64,000 nt of DNA, taken from the NCBI RefSeq assembly GCF_008831285.2, contig NC_045138.2, forward strand, positions 35,331,115-35,395,114, given 5' to 3'. The notes beneath the pieces are model-generated. The model did no database searches and was not told where the DNA came from. It saw nothing but the letters and a program-made list of their open reading frames with translations. Source of the DNA: Nymphaea colorata. Taxonomy: Eukaryota > Streptophyta > Magnoliopsida > Nymphaeales > Nymphaeaceae. Below are positions 1 to 12,400 of the stretch, piece by piece. A program made the translations under genes and the position numbers. How positions within the stretch are numbered: the first letter of the stretch is position 1; the number at the start of each line of letters is the position of its first letter.

Positions 1-1041
1 TTTCGTGCGTAAGGCAGCTGACATTCTCGAAGGCGAGTAGAGAGTCTAGCTCTTCCTGCGACATGAGCTCTCCTTGAAATTGCTCAGACTTAGGTTGACT
101 GCATGCACCGATAGCAGTAGCAGCGGCGGTGGCATCACTAGCAACCTGTTGGACTGGCGGTTTGCGAGGCGACTTGGGGGAAGACCTTAACCAACCTTCA
201 AGAAGTCGTGATATGTTCTCCGTGCTTGACGCATAGGTCGAACTCTGACATAGCCTGGAATCTGAGTTCATACGATCGCCTTCTGACCTTGATCTCTGGT
301 TGCTGTTCTGACTAATGAGCTGCGAGTTGCTTATGCCAGATCCCGTATGAATGTCCAGTGCTGCTTGGAATTTTTTAATCTTCTTCTTCAAATGGGTATT
401 CCAGTAATTCTTGATATCATTATCGGTCCTTTGGGGAAGGTATGAAGCAATGGCAGCCCATCTGAATATTAATGTTCCAAAACCGCGTAAAAACAAAACA
501 GGATGAGCAATCGCAGGGATTCCTTTAGAATGAGGTAGAAATTTTGATAAAGGAAGCATACGCCTCCGACTCCGAACAAAAATTTCATACCGCAAACCAT
601 GCAATTTCCAGTTGAGCAAGTACCTGTTTCCTAACAAGGCCTGAAGGTGGATAATCATGCCTTCTTCGTGCGGAGTAAAATTCCCACGTTTGATTCCTGG
701 TCTCAGGTAATTAGTCCATCGGAGTCTACAGCTTTTACTGCATCGCATCAGACCTATAGAACCCAAAAAGCACGGAATAAGATTATTATTGGAGATGTTT
801 TGTCATGAAAATTGTCCTCAACTGTAAGCCACCTTGCTTGAGATTAGACTAGTCAGAATTACAATTTAAAAAGAGGAGAACATTTTTCCGCTAACCTGGG
901 AGCACTAGATGGAGGGAAAAGTTACAACTAGTTGAAAAAACAAAACCCAACTCTCCGCTAAAATTCATACAAAGGGGCGGTCCATATGGTTCAGCTTATG
1001 TTAAATTGCGTCGTCAGTTTCGAATGAACAAATAGATACAC

Positions 1042-1080
<39 letters not shown>

Positions 1081-1450
1081 TGGTGGGGGGATAAACATGA
1101 TCAGGAAACAGGAAGACAGCCCCGCAAATTCAACATGATAATTGAATGAACAGCATCAACATGAGAAAACCACCGAAACATTTTGTAGAAATTAGAAAAC
1201 CGGTTACAGATGTAGCAAATGCGATCGAAACCAAGAAAGTCCTGGTTCCTCCACTTCCACTCTTGCAAAGGGTTGTGGAGTATAGAGAGCGAGAGAGAGA
1301 GAGAGAGAGAGAGGTACCAGTGTTGGTGGGCACCGATCTCCAGTTTCCAGGGCCATGTTCTTGTATGTATGAAACCAGTATGACATCTTCTTCAGGCGTC
1401 CATGGTCCCTTCTTGATCCCAACCTTATCGCAGCAGGGCGGTCTTCCCAT
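1..1450 (-). CDS. R2R3-MYB transcription factor, subgroup-1-like (3' end outside window)
   Basis: Three exons are visible on the minus strand: exon 1 at 1450-1318, exon 2 at 753-624 (130 bp, the usual length of the second exon in R2R3-MYB genes), and exon 3 from 461 to beyond base 1. All junctions are GT-AG and the frame continues across both introns. Exon 1 starts [20 protein letters not shown] and contains most of repeat R2. Exon 2 encodes the rest of R2 ([15 protein letters not shown]) and the start of R3. Exon 3 completes R3 ([19 protein letters not shown]) and continues into a C-terminal region with [20 protein letters not shown], the motif typical of the MYB30/60/94/96 group. Members of that group are nuclear regulators of cuticular wax, stomatal and drought or defence genes. 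Which member this is cannot be decided without the C-terminus. The ATG at 1450 is the family's normal start. Confidence 0.93.
1051..1080. repeat. (TA)n(GA)n compound microsatellite in MYB intron 1
   Basis: An alternating TA run passes directly into a GA run. It lies inside intron 1 of the MYB gene. Confidence 0.85.
1288..1312. repeat. (GA)n microsatellite abutting the MYB intron 1 donor site
   Basis: On the coding (minus) strand this is a (CT)n run starting a few bases after the 5' splice site GTACCT. It is a pure dinucleotide tract. Confidence 0.85.
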
Positions 1451-1519
1451 CTCTCTTTCTTGCTCGCTCGCTCTCTGCGGACTCTTTGGTTGTAACTACA
1501 GCAATGATCGAGTTCTCTG

Positions 1520-1525
1520 TTTATA
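1520..1525 (-). promoter_or_regulatory. putative TATA box of the MYB gene
   Basis: On the minus strand TATAAA lies about 70 bases upstream of the MYB start codon, in the context GTTTATAAACAG. This spacing would leave a short 5' UTR. No transcript data are available, so this rests on motif and position only. Confidence 0.4.
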
Positions 1526-1992
1526 AACAAAGAGGCTTGACAAAGAGAACCCCTTTTTTTCACCATAAAACTACCACGCTGACCTTCTTTGCTTTTTAGT
1601 CAGCTTTTTTGTTAAAAGGGAAATTATAAATAGGGAGTGAGGTATGGGGACAAAAAAAATTTCACCAGCATGTCATCACATGAATCACCTCATCTCCTAT
1701 CAAAAAAAGATGTCCCAAATTCAATCAGAAATAATAGCAGTTAACTTCACTCGGGCATCGAGAAAAAAAAAGACAAAAATCTGTTCCTACCATAAGTTTC
1801 GGTCAATAACTCTTCCTAGACAAGCATAAGATACACACACACACACACGGCGGGCAGAGGTAGCCCTCAGCTTGCTAGCTAGGTCTTTATACGTATTTTA
1901 GTTCCTTGTTTGTCATAATTGCACCACCTTGGTTAGTTGGCTTCCAGTGTGGATCCTGTAGACCAGATTTATGGGGGGGAAGGGGGGGGGGG

Positions 1993-2038
<46 letters not shown>

Positions 2039-5000
2039 AGGGGAGCTCTATTTCAGGGAAAATAAAAAGAAAAGGGCAGAAGACGCCTGGGAAATGGACA
2101 TGGGGAGAAACACGTACAGCAGAAGCAAGCAAGCATGGGAGATGTCTTCGCATTAACATTTATCGATGCGATGGGACGCGATTAGGGGAAGAAAAGCTAG
2201 AAGCAAAAGCAAAGAAATTTGGCAAGCTTCTTTTGGAAAAGGAAAACAGGTTTCCTAGTAGTTACCCAGAAATCAGAAAATCATGAAGGTGTGGCCCGCA
2301 CGCAGTCAGTGCCCGTCGAATTAAACTGGGCATTTTTCCTCTTCAATCGGCTTGAAAATTCACATCAACTGAATTAAATAGGAACTAGGACATTTCAATA
2401 CGAGTCACTGTCAAACGCATGTACGACGCCTAAATGTCTCCCTTAACAAAAAAAATATATCTATATGGAATGATGAAACAGTGAGCAGAATGGATTTCCC
2501 TGATCGGAAGAACCATTAGGCTCTCGCTTGACCGGCGTACACGAACTTGGAACAAATCAGACCAGACCCATTGGACCTAAGGTCGGCATTGTTATTCAGT
2601 TACTTCCCAGGATGTTCAACACAATATCATACTTCACTGTTCCACTAGGTCTTTTCTACGCTTTCGTCTACCCAACAGAACCGACGACGAAAATCGTCTA
2701 CCCAACAGAACCGACGACGAAAAACTTGTAGCCCATTATCACACCGACAGATTTTATATATATATATATATATATATATAAACGCACGCGCATGCACATG
2801 CACATGCACACACACACATTGTATCAAGCATCGATATAATTCCTTTACTACTACGATTGTAATGGCGTTGGGTTATTGATTAGTGGGAGAGTCGATATTG
2901 CCTGGTCCGCCTGACTTACATTCTATCCTAAGATCTGATCAAAACTTTTCAAGCCAGTGCAAAGATCAAAGGTTGCAGCTGTTTTGACGGATCTCCCTGA
3001 CGCGGCGTCGGCATGTCGCTACCAGATGAGATGAGCGGTGCAGGCAGAGGTAGAAACCGAGTCCGTGCTGTAGAAACCGCCTGAAAAGGAGGTCAACGAC
3101 CGAGATGTGATATGGTCAAGTCGGGTGTGGTTTTCAAGGGACGGTGAATTTATGTCCAAAAGTTCCTTGCCGATGGATGTACGCGTATATGCGCGTCGCA
3201 GCGCGCCACTGTGACTCGCATGGCGACTCCTCGCTTGGGTGGGCTCAAGGCCGATGGGCAATCTGCATGTATACAACAACCTAAAGCTGTTCAAGCAAAG
3301 ATTAATTAATGCTATGTGTTTAGTGTTGGTTTTAAGCTTTAGTTACGTGATTTAGGGTACTGCCATTTATTTCTGGTGCTCAACAGCCGCTGCCACCACC
3401 ACCTTTGTAAGGATTCATGGCTAAGAAAATTTTCGGTCCCACATTCCTTAATATCAGAGATGCCTTTTGGGAACAAAATTAGTATAATTGTGGATTTAGT
3501 GTTACTGATCATGCCAACGTTGCTAGAACCATTGTAGCTGCAGCCCTTCCATGAAGGGGCCTATGCCTCAAAACCCACAAGTTTCGGGTACAATCAGTTG
3601 CTATATGGACGATTCGGTTTTAGTCCGCTGGTGGAAGGAGGAAGACAGAAACAATTAAGTTTCCAGTAAGACAATAATAATAAGTAACCTCCTCTGGACC
3701 CGGTCCCATATCGGGTTAGACATTTTTGACTAAGGGCAGTAATTTGAAAGATCTTAGACTTTTCAAATTCATGATAGTGAATGATTGAGAGGTAATAAGC
3801 AAATCAATGGGAGGATCAATACATAAATAATTGAATGGCTGGAAAGAACTAATATGTGAATTTGCGCACACAATGACTCCACCACTGCTGGGTCCGATGA
3901 GCAGCAAGAAAAGTGTTAATTTATTGAGTGACAAACTCAGTCTGTAATGACGTTTCAATAACGTTACAATATTTAATCAGAAAAATTGGTGACGGTCCAT
4001 GCAACGTGTACCAATTCGAGCCTCTTTCATTTCTCTGATCCTGAAACGGTCGTCGCAGCTCCACATACACTGGGATGCGTTAGAGCAGAGACTAGGGCCA
4101 GCATTGGACCGAATTATGATTACAGAGGAAGCTAAGCGATGAAGGACCTGTTTTAGCTACGCTATTCTCGGATAGCATCTCTTGGGTATCTACCCAATCA
4201 GAGGTGGTAGCAGTTTTTTATTTTTGATGGCCTTCGTCTCCAAGAAGAAATCTCCTCCACCCCATAGAACTGACCTCCTTAATCCCCATAATCTTCAAGA
4301 TGAGAGAAACTGCTCGGGTGTTCTTAATTTCTCCCCTCTCAGATAGAGGGTTGCGTTCGTACCTGTCCTCAAGTACACCATGGGCTTAGCTTTTGCTAAT
4401 AAGAGGATAATGAAGTTTGAGTGTCGCTTTCATTGGCAAGGCATCCGTTCCCAGAGCTAGCTTCATTTGATGAAAGTTCTGGCCCCGCTTTAGGATCAGG
4501 TTAAAAGGCAACCAGGCCCACTTCCTTTTGCTCACCACCCAGGTACCCCAGGCACTCCCAAACTCGAAAAGGCTCAAAACTTTGGGGAATTTGCAATTTA
4601 CGAAGAGACAGCTTCTTGACAAAGAAAAGGAAATTGGTTTTGCAGCGCTGCAAATAAATTCACAAATGAATTTTCATGCAACCGTAATGCAAGAGGGATG
4701 TTCCTAGTAGATTCCACAGCTAGCTACCTCTTGGCTGAGCCATCTCTAGGTTCTTGCTCATCATCATGAGCAAACAGCACTGGGAAGCCAAGACACGTCT
4801 TGCAATCCAAATTGATCTACACCATTTTGCATGTCTGCAGTAGGCGGCGAATGATTTTTCTTCCTTTTGTCACTTTAGTCTGCAGCTTGGCAGAAGCCAT
4901 TTCTTGCGTAGCTAATTTAACACGTCCTGAAAATAGGATGATGGGTGTCAAGTTAACCTGTGAATCAAGTCCCCACCTTCGCCATTTTGTTGTTTAAGCT

Positions 5001-6190
5001 TTCTTGTAACGTTGTCTCCTTAAGCATTGTTGGTCATGCCTCTCCTTCAATTTCAAAAAGGCTTTCCTTTAATTTCAACAAATTTGCACACGCGCAACCA
5101 GCACGATTGATCCTGTGTCTTTCTGGTAAATTTCGAACCTAACCTAATGTTGTGGAATTTCGAATTTGTATCTCAAGCTACCTTATCTTTGCTTCCACAT
5201 GTTATTATTTCCGTGTTCATAAGTTGAAGCATCATCAATCTTTCGATTTTCAGAAAAGAACTCGTCTGCACAAGCCACAAGGCCTTGGCACTTCAAGAAA
5301 ATGTGTAATGATGCAAAAGATAATTCTGTGTCTATATCGAAATAAATATCAGCCTAAATTCTCGGTTTCCTTTCCGAAACTAGTGTGATGTTCTCATTGT
5401 CTAAACATTTCACAGAAGAATTCATGACATTTCACAACACAACCGACACTGGCCTCCATTGTTGCATCAGTCGGAGTCTATCGCAAAGTAATTACACTTG
5501 AGCTGACGTACCTGGTATGGACCGATGAATTGTAGATTAGCGCAAAAATGAAGCCATTGCTATCTGTACTACTCTCACATGGATACTCTCGAATCACCAG
5601 ACATTCCATTTTTATAAAGCTTCCCACTGAAAGCAATATGTAAAGGGACATGATATGGACATAGATTGAAATGCATGTGTGAGGCAGCAGTGTTGTCGTT
5701 GCCGACTCCTTCTTAACAGTATTAAAGATCACATGCATACTGAATCCACATCTAAATCTAAATGCATCAAGCGGACATTTAAAAAAGGCATGCGCCACAG
5801 GTATTAAAATTTAAACTTCTTGCTAGTTAAATATCTTCAGTCCAACCGATCCCACCCATTAACCTGGCACAAGGACCTTTTTCTATAAGAAAAACACAAA
5901 AGCATGAGTCATGGAAGAGGCACTAGAATGGCGTTGATACTTTTGCTAGGGTGATGAGCCTGATGGCTTAACTAATGTCTAGCTTCAAGGAATTTGGCAA
6001 GCCACAGGTAGGAGATGGCAGTACTAGTTGCCGCTAGGCAAATCACAAAGTCTCTATACTGAGTGCTAAGCAACACTTTAGCACCATGTCGTCTCCATGC
6101 CCATAATGGCCAATAAAGGCCCAAAAGGAAAAAGAAAAAAGATGTATTTTCTGTTCTGCGTTTGAATTCGATTTAGAAGTCCTAAATACC
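1526..6190. other. Gene-poor intergenic DNA
   Basis: I find no ORF here with a recognisable domain. The stretch holds microsatellites (AC near 1835-1848, GA at about 1993-2034 preceded by a poly-G run, TA at about 2757-2780) and the tandem duplication annotated separately. The short ORFs are unconvincing and several are low complexity. Confidence 0.6.
2664..2723. repeat. Perfect 2 x 30-bp tandem duplication
   Basis: The 30-base unit beginning TCGTCTACCCAACAGAACCG occurs at 2664-2693 and again at 2694-2723 without a mismatch. The identity points to a recent slippage or duplication event. Confidence 0.95.
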
Positions 6191-6201
6191 CTTTAAGATA
6201 G

Positions 6202-6558
6202 GTGGAGGCCCTGGGGTCATGTCTGAAGGCCGTGACTCATTTCAGCTTGGTGGCGCATTTGGAAGGAGCGCAACAATAGAGTCTTCAGGGACACCTTCTC
6301 TTCGCCAGATTCTGTGGCTCGTCTTGTGCAAGGGGATGTCCAGTTTGTCATTCGGTTGAAGCGCTGTTGTCCGTCTGCAGTTGGGTGACTGTGCCGCTCC
6401 GTCTTTCCTTTCTCTTTTATTTTTCTGTGCATTGTATTGTATATTTTTTCTTTCTGCTTTTGTTTTTGCGGTTTATTTTTTGCAGATTGTTTTTGTACTT
6501 AGGGGACTTCTTGTCCCCAGATTTTGTTATATATTCCCATTTTATCGACCTAACTATT
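6202..6558 (+). mobile_element. 5'-truncated LINE (L1-type) remnant with target-site duplication
   Basis: A perfect 11-base direct repeat CTTTAAGATAG at 6191-6201 and 6559-6569 brackets 357 bases. From about 6251 the insert reads AWWRIWKERNNRVFRDTF, which matches the end of the zinc-binding region that closes plant L1-type reverse-transcriptase ORFs (consensus around W-x-I-W-K-E-R-N-x-R-x-F). A T-rich, non-coding 3' tail follows. Strong 5' truncation and a long target-site duplication are typical of target-primed reverse transcription. No clear poly(A) tract precedes the right-hand repeat. The element is inactive. Confidence 0.75.
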
Positions 6559-6569
6559 CTTTAAGATAG

Positions 6570-9458
6570 AGAAAATAGGCAGATGATCAGATTTTACACG
6601 GCGCTCATTCCGATTCTGACAACCTTGATAAGGGAGGAGGTCATTTCTTGTTTACTTTTTTAATAAGAGTGGAGCGACACTTCAATTCTGTGGTCCATGA
6701 ATTAAGCGCACTCCCACTTGCAAGGTCGCAAAATGGCTTGAGAAATTTTGCTATTTGTGGTTGTATCTAATCCAACCCGTTTGCCTCATAACTCCATTTC
6801 GTTCAGGAAATTACTCTCACACAATTAAATGAAGATGGTGCATGACATTCCAAAGTGAACGACACTTATATTTTTCCTATCAATTCGTTTACGCCATTGT
6901 TCTTTAAAGGAAACTGAAAATGCATATAGATTGAATGCCCCTCGTTCCTTAAGAAGTGAGCTGCCTGCGACCAAATTGCTAAACCCTTGGTAGCATAAAG
7001 TGCAGATGGTGACCTGGAGCAATGTTAGCAAGGATCTTGTGCCAGCAGTTTAACGAAGAAAGTTCCTTTAAGAATGAACGAACCCTGGGTAGGTCCCGTA
7101 CGCCTTTATAGAATAACAGGCTGCAGAATTGTGAGGTGGGGACTAGAAATCAAATTTGGCACCACTTACAGCCTCCACCTTTTCACTAAATAATTTTACT
7201 TTTCTGTCTCTGATTTCGAATTTACTTATAATTAATGGTGCCAGATTTTGTGTGGAGCTGCTCAGGAATTAGTCGTCGAAGCCCACACAGATCTATTTCT
7301 CAAACGGCGAGCGTTTTTGTCGTCCGGTTCTTCAAGGGGAAAAGGGAAAGAGACCAACTCAGCATACATTCTCAAGGTGGGAAGCAAATTCTTAATCCCA
7401 AAACAGCAAATGCTCATAGCGGTAATGGAGGAAACGGAAGGAGGCGACGTCTTAAAGTATCGCTCACCTCCAATCCAAAATGACCGATTCAAGGAGCAAA
7501 TGTGGAAATCCGCGGCGTGGGGTCCTCCTCCCTAGTTTCCTCCATCCTTTGTGGAGAGGAAAGCGCTAATCGCTTTCCGGGGACGGAACAGGAGGCCCGT
7601 GCCGTGGGAGCCGGATGTTGGTGAGAGAGGTGAGGGGACCGAGGACCACAGCCGCACCTCCGTAGCTCTCAGGCGCCCAAGACGTGGACAAGTGTGCCTA
7701 TCTGACTGGCATTCTTCAATACGACCCCACCAGCTCCTGCCTGCAATAACTCTTCCCTCTTCCCTCCCCCGCCGGCTGGGCCCTTCCCGTCACCTTCATG
7801 GTTTATAGGGTGGCCGACTTTCGGTGACGCCACTGGATACATATCCTCCACGTCGCATAGGCTAAAGAGACGTTCAAAGCAAAACCTTAACCAGTGTAAC
7901 TAGTACCACGTCGCTCCGGAGTCAAACATCGAAGACGCTGTTAACTGTCAAGTCACAGACGCAGGTGGGCATTCCCCCAAGCGCTCAGACGAGTTTTCAG
8001 GCCGACTGCCGGAGCAGGCCACTGGCTGGCAGGAGCAGCTCTTGTGTTTCCCCAGGCCAAAATCACCCCCCTTTTAGACTATCGACGGGGCACCTACTCC
8101 CTCCTCCTCTTCCTTAAACAAGAGATGGGCATGGTGACTCACGCAATTTAATCTTTTCACACACACACATGCACACAGATAGAGAGAGAAAGAGAGTTCC
8201 ATTGCCCGGGCGGTTGCTCGGAAGCATGCACTCCGAGGGCTATTCTTCTCCTTTTTCTCTCCTTTTCTTTTTCGGCTAAAACGTGAGCTCCACACGCCCC
8301 CACATGAAAGAAACAGTTGGTCGACTTGGCATTCAGGTTCTTCCGTACTTGAACTTTTATCCCTCGCCCTTCGCGCTCTCTTTCCCTTTCCCCCAGTACA
8401 GATCGGCCTTCACGAATGAATGGCCCATCTGGTGGAAAATGGGGGGGATTGATTTTTGACAAAACACTTTTTTAGAGTTTTAGTCGGAAACAAGCAAGTC
8501 CCTGGGCCACTCGCCAGGGATTAGGGATGTACCGAGTGAAAGAGAACACAGCGGACCACCTGCCAAGCCCCGCGTGCAGGACATGACGAGGGAGGCAAAA
8601 TAAGAACCCTTTGCGAGCAGCTACGCCGGCATTTCCAGGATATGAGGGATGATCGTTGCCTTCCACAATTCCGGAACACGCCTACCCCGTCGCCGATATC
8701 GGGCACACCCGTGTTTCCAACCGTGTCTTCCGTTCTCTGTTATCTTTTTCTCCAAAAAATATCAGGTTTCTGATCACCCAAACATCTGAAAATCTGCTTT
8801 TTGGCAAATGAGATTTGCCCGAGACCAGCTGTGTGTTCGCTCCTAGCGTGAACAGATAATTAAGGCCGCCACCAACTTGGAGGTTTCCATTTCATAAGAT
8901 GGACCTATGCCAATCAATACTATTTCTTGCGCCCATAGCCTTTTTTTTCTTGTTTCTTTTGTATACTGTGATAGGCATCTCTTCTACCGACAATATAAAA
9001 CTATCTACCACCTTAATCAAATCAAATTAAAGCTACCACAAAATGCAGTAGCCAAAACCACGACCATTTAATCCAGAAACAGCTTCTTCCACCGCTTTGT
9101 GCTAACCCAAAATCATCTCAAATCTTGAGTTCAGTTAGGACCTATCACTGGCGCATGTTTAAAAATGAAAAAGCATAACACGGGATAAGTGCCGCTACTG
9201 ATCGTTTCCTACTTCTACCAGATTCGTCTGACACAGACTAACACGAGATGATCAGGGTTGCCTCATGAAAGCACAATCGTGGCAATTCTATTTTCCAGGA
9301 TCATTCTCGCTTTCCTGACAGGCATGTTCAATCTAGACATACCTAGTTCATTGCACTAGCCCAATAGTTGAACAGAAACCCTTAGATGAAACTAGAAAAT
9401 TGCAGATTGGAGAACTCTTGGATGTGATAAAGAGAAAAAAAAACCACAGGGGATAATA
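6570..9458. other. Intergenic DNA with no recognisable gene
   Basis: Short overlapping ORFs at about 7235-7535 and 7551-7851 show no domain I recognise and sit in moderately GC-rich DNA. The last few hundred bases before 9458 are probably the 3' UTR of the minus-strand apyrase gene. No terminator or polyadenylation signal could be assigned confidently. Confidence 0.5.
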
Positions 9459-12400
9459 TCACCTGGGGATTCTTGTGATTATGTATCGTCCTTTCTCCAA
9501 GTCGTATACAGTCTTCACTTGTGGCTTCTGCCATTTTGATATGAAAAATGCAAAAATAACTGCCAGAAAGAATATTACAAAAAATGTGAAGAACGTAAAA
9601 GAATCCTTGCCCATAGCCCAAATTGGGATTTCAGGACCAGGTTCAGCTTCCATGGCTATTTGCTGGATAAATGCCCCAAGCGTCCAGTCAAGAGGTACAT
9701 TTCCTGCCTGATTTGCAAATCCAATCCTGTGTTCAAGCATGAAAGAAGTTAGCGCTTCCAAAGCCCAAACAGATCGCAAGACAAAATAAAAATTAAATAT
9801 TCCAGCTTTTCCTTAAGCAAAGGGTCTCACAGAACTGTTTAAAGAAAAGTAAATGTCCACCTCTTGACATCCATGGGAATTCCAAGGCCATTGTGTAGCA
9901 AGGCAACAACATATGCAGATGAGAAACAAAACTGCAACAGATCTTCTTCGTCCATACCAGAATGTTCATTTTTCAATTTATTCCAATCTTCTTCGCAATA
10001 ATGATGTCCAGCAGACACCAACTCTGAAAGTGATGCCCTCGGGACAAGCCCAAAAAACTATTAAAATTGCAGATGGCAATAACAAAGAGTGAGAATCAAG
10101 CACCAATTAGACAACCGGGATGAACTCTTCTATATAACCAAACAAGAGAAAGAACCTTAGAAGTGTAGAAGAAGTCCTGTGCAGAAAAATATTTGCCTTG
10201 AAACTCTGGAATGACAATGGAACCTGTTCTGCAAGGTGGCTTCATGCACTTACCTGAGTGACATGCAGGAGACGGTCACCAATTTTAGAGCATGCTTAGC
10301 AAGCAAAACCTAACTTTTCTATGTACGGGAAGCAGGCATATGTACATCCGAGAAGCAGAAAACATTGAAGCTTCAAGAAACTCTGGCGGTGTTTTATGTT
10401 TTTTAATCACATAATCAAAACATATAATCACCTACCAAGTCAAGGTTTATCTGGTACAAGAGTTTTGTAGCATTTATCATTTTCCAAATCCCTAGAGATC
10501 TCTGAAATTTTTTTGCCATGACTGCCACAATTCTTGTGACTTTATGCAATTTCCTTAAGTATCAATCATCAGTGAAGAACCATTTTATTGCTTTTTTTTA
10601 TCTTTTCTTCAGTAATTGGCATCAGCCAATTCTTGATTAACAGCTTCGCGACCAATAATTGGAGAACAGAAATTTGAAGTCTTAGTGCCACTTTTAGAAA
10701 CTAGACAGCCTTAACAACACAGACTACATAATAATTTAAACCTAAGTTACATGGGTACTTCAGTAAGGTCCACATACCCGTGTCGCCGTACCCGTACCCA
10801 AAATGGGTACTTTGACATTTGGGTACTTATAGATCCAAACTGATTAATTTTACTTCGATTTAATTTTTTCCACCTTACTTTTTATTCTATTCTTTAAATG
10901 TGAAAATTCGATTGATGTTCATATTTGACTATGGGGCTTCTTGGTTGTCCATATGTTTAAAGTTTTTTATAGATTTCTTAAACACCCTGCTACAAGAGCC
11001 ATTGATATATATTTTCTATGTTATTTATTTGTTTATGTTGATGTATATTCTTTATTTTGATACATATTTTCTAAGTATTTCTTATTGTTTATATATATAT
11101 ATACGGCCGTATCCCTGCACCCAAATTTTTTGAAAATGGTCAGTATCCGTACCCGTAACCCGCACAGGCACCTGTACCCGTACCTATGTGACATAGATTT
11201 AAACATATGTATGAGCCCTTTGAGAAAGGATGTATGCAGCAATATCATTAGCTTTTGTACACAGGCATCGATAAGTAGTATCAAGTTTTTATATTTTCAA
11301 TTTTGATGTGCAAAATAGTCATCTTGATCTTTACTATTCTTATTTTCTGTCAAATAGGGTCATCAGTGGCAGGGCCCACTTGTAAAAGTGGCAAACCTTG
11401 GCACCAAAGAACATCTTGTTGAATTGCGCTTATTTGCTAGAATAATATGTTAATGGATCCATTCCTCAAATAACGATATCGTCAGGTGGTCCAGATAGAA
11501 TATCAAAAGATGATGGAATTGCTCGGGTGGGCACAGCTCAGGTCACCAGCACCTTATGTACTGGTGTGTGCTAAGTAAATCCCATGATGGTCTATGAAAC
11601 ATCACAGGCAAGCAAGCATGCCAGTAGCTAATTGCAAAACAAAGATTATATCATGCTGCAAAGGACTGAGGTACACACCTGTCACCTTTCCCAATAGCAT
11701 CAAAGTGTCAGATACACAAGCTGAAAAGTTCCCTGTTGGAAACTCCAAAAGTTTCTTGGCAGACACAGATCTTGAATTTGATGAGAGGGGAACATCTGAA
11801 CTGTGAAAATATCCTCTTGGAATACATGGATTCATTAAAGTGTCTTTACCAGAACCAGATGCTGCATCAAAGGAAACAGAGCACAGTATAATCTGTAAAT
11901 TCTCATTTCTTGGTTCTAATTTTAGGCAAGCTATGCATGTTTCCAAACATTCACAAATTTTAGAAAGTACTGCAACAAAGAAGGCCATCAAGATGATATC
12001 CTGATATGGCATGGTATCATCACAAAATAGTTGATTGACCATTGATCCAGCCTAACAACAATATCATGAAAATTATTCCATATGTCACCTTGATAGAATT
12101 AGGATAATGGACTTGCCTAAAAGAAATTTACAACTTACAATATGATTCTCATTAACCAATGTCACAAAAAACGCATATTAATAAAAAAAAGCGTTAAATA
12201 CACAAAAAAAGTCAACCGAATGAAACGAAAATTAGACGCGTCTTTTTTTTAAATGCCAAAAAAATAAAAAACGTGAAAAAAAAACACGTAGTATATGCAT
12301 TTTTTCGCGTTTTTAAACTACCGCAAACTTTTATTTTTTAAGCACGAGGTCTGTTTTTTAAACAATGGCACCACATGTAATATTGAAGACAAGTAGGTTC

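Noticed and set aside
7235-7535. ORF of 95 codons (starts MCGAAQELVVE)
   Set aside because: Three frames are open over the same bases and no domain is visible, so I did not call it a gene.
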